From Clostridiales bacterium UBA1728 (GTDB lineage Bacteria > Bacillota > Clostridia > Oscillospirales > Oscillospiraceae), in NCBI GenBank assembly GCA_002315975.1, contig DCIK01000022.1, positions 1-12,832 of the forward strand: DNA of 12,832 nt. Direction: 5' to 3'. Position 1 is the first letter of the stretch. The number at the start of each line of letters is the position of its first letter. Shown here one piece after another: positions 12,805-12,832 of the stretch. The notes under the pieces are model-generated. The model saw only the letters and a program-made list of their open reading frames with translations. It had not been told where the DNA came from and made no database searches. A program made the position numbers and the translations under genes.

Positions 12805-12832
12805 ACCCCCTGTCATTGCGAACCAGTCCGCA
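12805..12832. repeat. Edge of a dispersed palindromic repeat (partial)
   Basis: After the pgk stop the window ends in CCCCTGTCATTGCGAACCAG and a few more bases. The CATTGCGA...CCAG start resembles one arm of short intergenic palindromic repeats common in Clostridia, whose other arm would read as GGCAATC-type sequence. Only half is visible, so this is a resemblance from memory rather than a demonstrated repeat. Confidence 0.35.

Noticed and set aside
1..12832. CRISPR arrays, tRNA, rRNA or insertion sequences
   Set aside because: No regularly spaced repeats, no tRNA-like cloverleaf or rRNA sequence noticed, and no transposase frame.

Overview
The window looks like chromosome from a gut-type, moderately GC-rich Clostridia (Oscillospirales-like) bacterium. 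Supporting signs are Firmicute Shine-Dalgarno sequences before almost every gene, GTG starts, strong C/G-ending codon bias in the housekeeping genes, and gene families typical of anaerobes (a PflA-like radical SAM protein and UroD/MtaA-type proteins). The taxonomic placement is inference; no rRNA or tRNA gene is present.

Layout. (1) Positions 1 to about 3240-3310 are one end of an integrative and mobilizable/conjugative element. On the minus strand, one promoter reads excisionase, then a small Cys/Arg-rich ORF, then a MobA/MobL relaxase cut by the window edge. On the plus strand, a divergent promoter reads an XRE repressor and then a tyrosine integrase. A hairpin terminator closes the element. 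The 183 bp between the two arms holds two well-formed promoters whose -10 regions share a sequence, an apparent lysis/lysogeny-like switch. Three hairpins between excisionase and relaxase are a candidate oriT. (2) 3315-5716: two plus-strand paralogues of the UroD/MtaA methyltransferase superfamily, each with its own promoter-like sequence and terminator. (3) 5720-9043: an AT-richer island carrying a type II restriction-modification system: controller protein, PD-(D/E)XK-like endonuclease, and two convergent overlapping m5C methyltransferases. (4) 9044-12832: host genes. On the minus strand are a zinc-ribbon membrane protein, a PflA-like radical SAM protein and a family 2 glycosyltransferase. 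On the plus strand is phosphoglycerate kinase, followed by the edge of a dispersed repeat.

How the genes work together. In the element, the repressor probably silences xis-mob and its own promoter; integrase and excisionase move the DNA and the relaxase nicks oriT. In the R-M island, the controller probably delays endonuclease expression until the two methyltransferases have protected the host. Two C5-methyltransferases beside one nuclease suggest a recognition site needing a different enzyme for each strand. The two UroD-like proteins probably handle methyl groups rather than heme precursors; their predicted zinc ligands differ from the usual set in complementary ways. No complete new defence or metabolic system could be proved from sequence alone. 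The best candidates for novelty are the unclassified endonuclease with paired methyltransferases, the coupled small ORF over the presumed oriT, and the non-canonical UroD-family pair.
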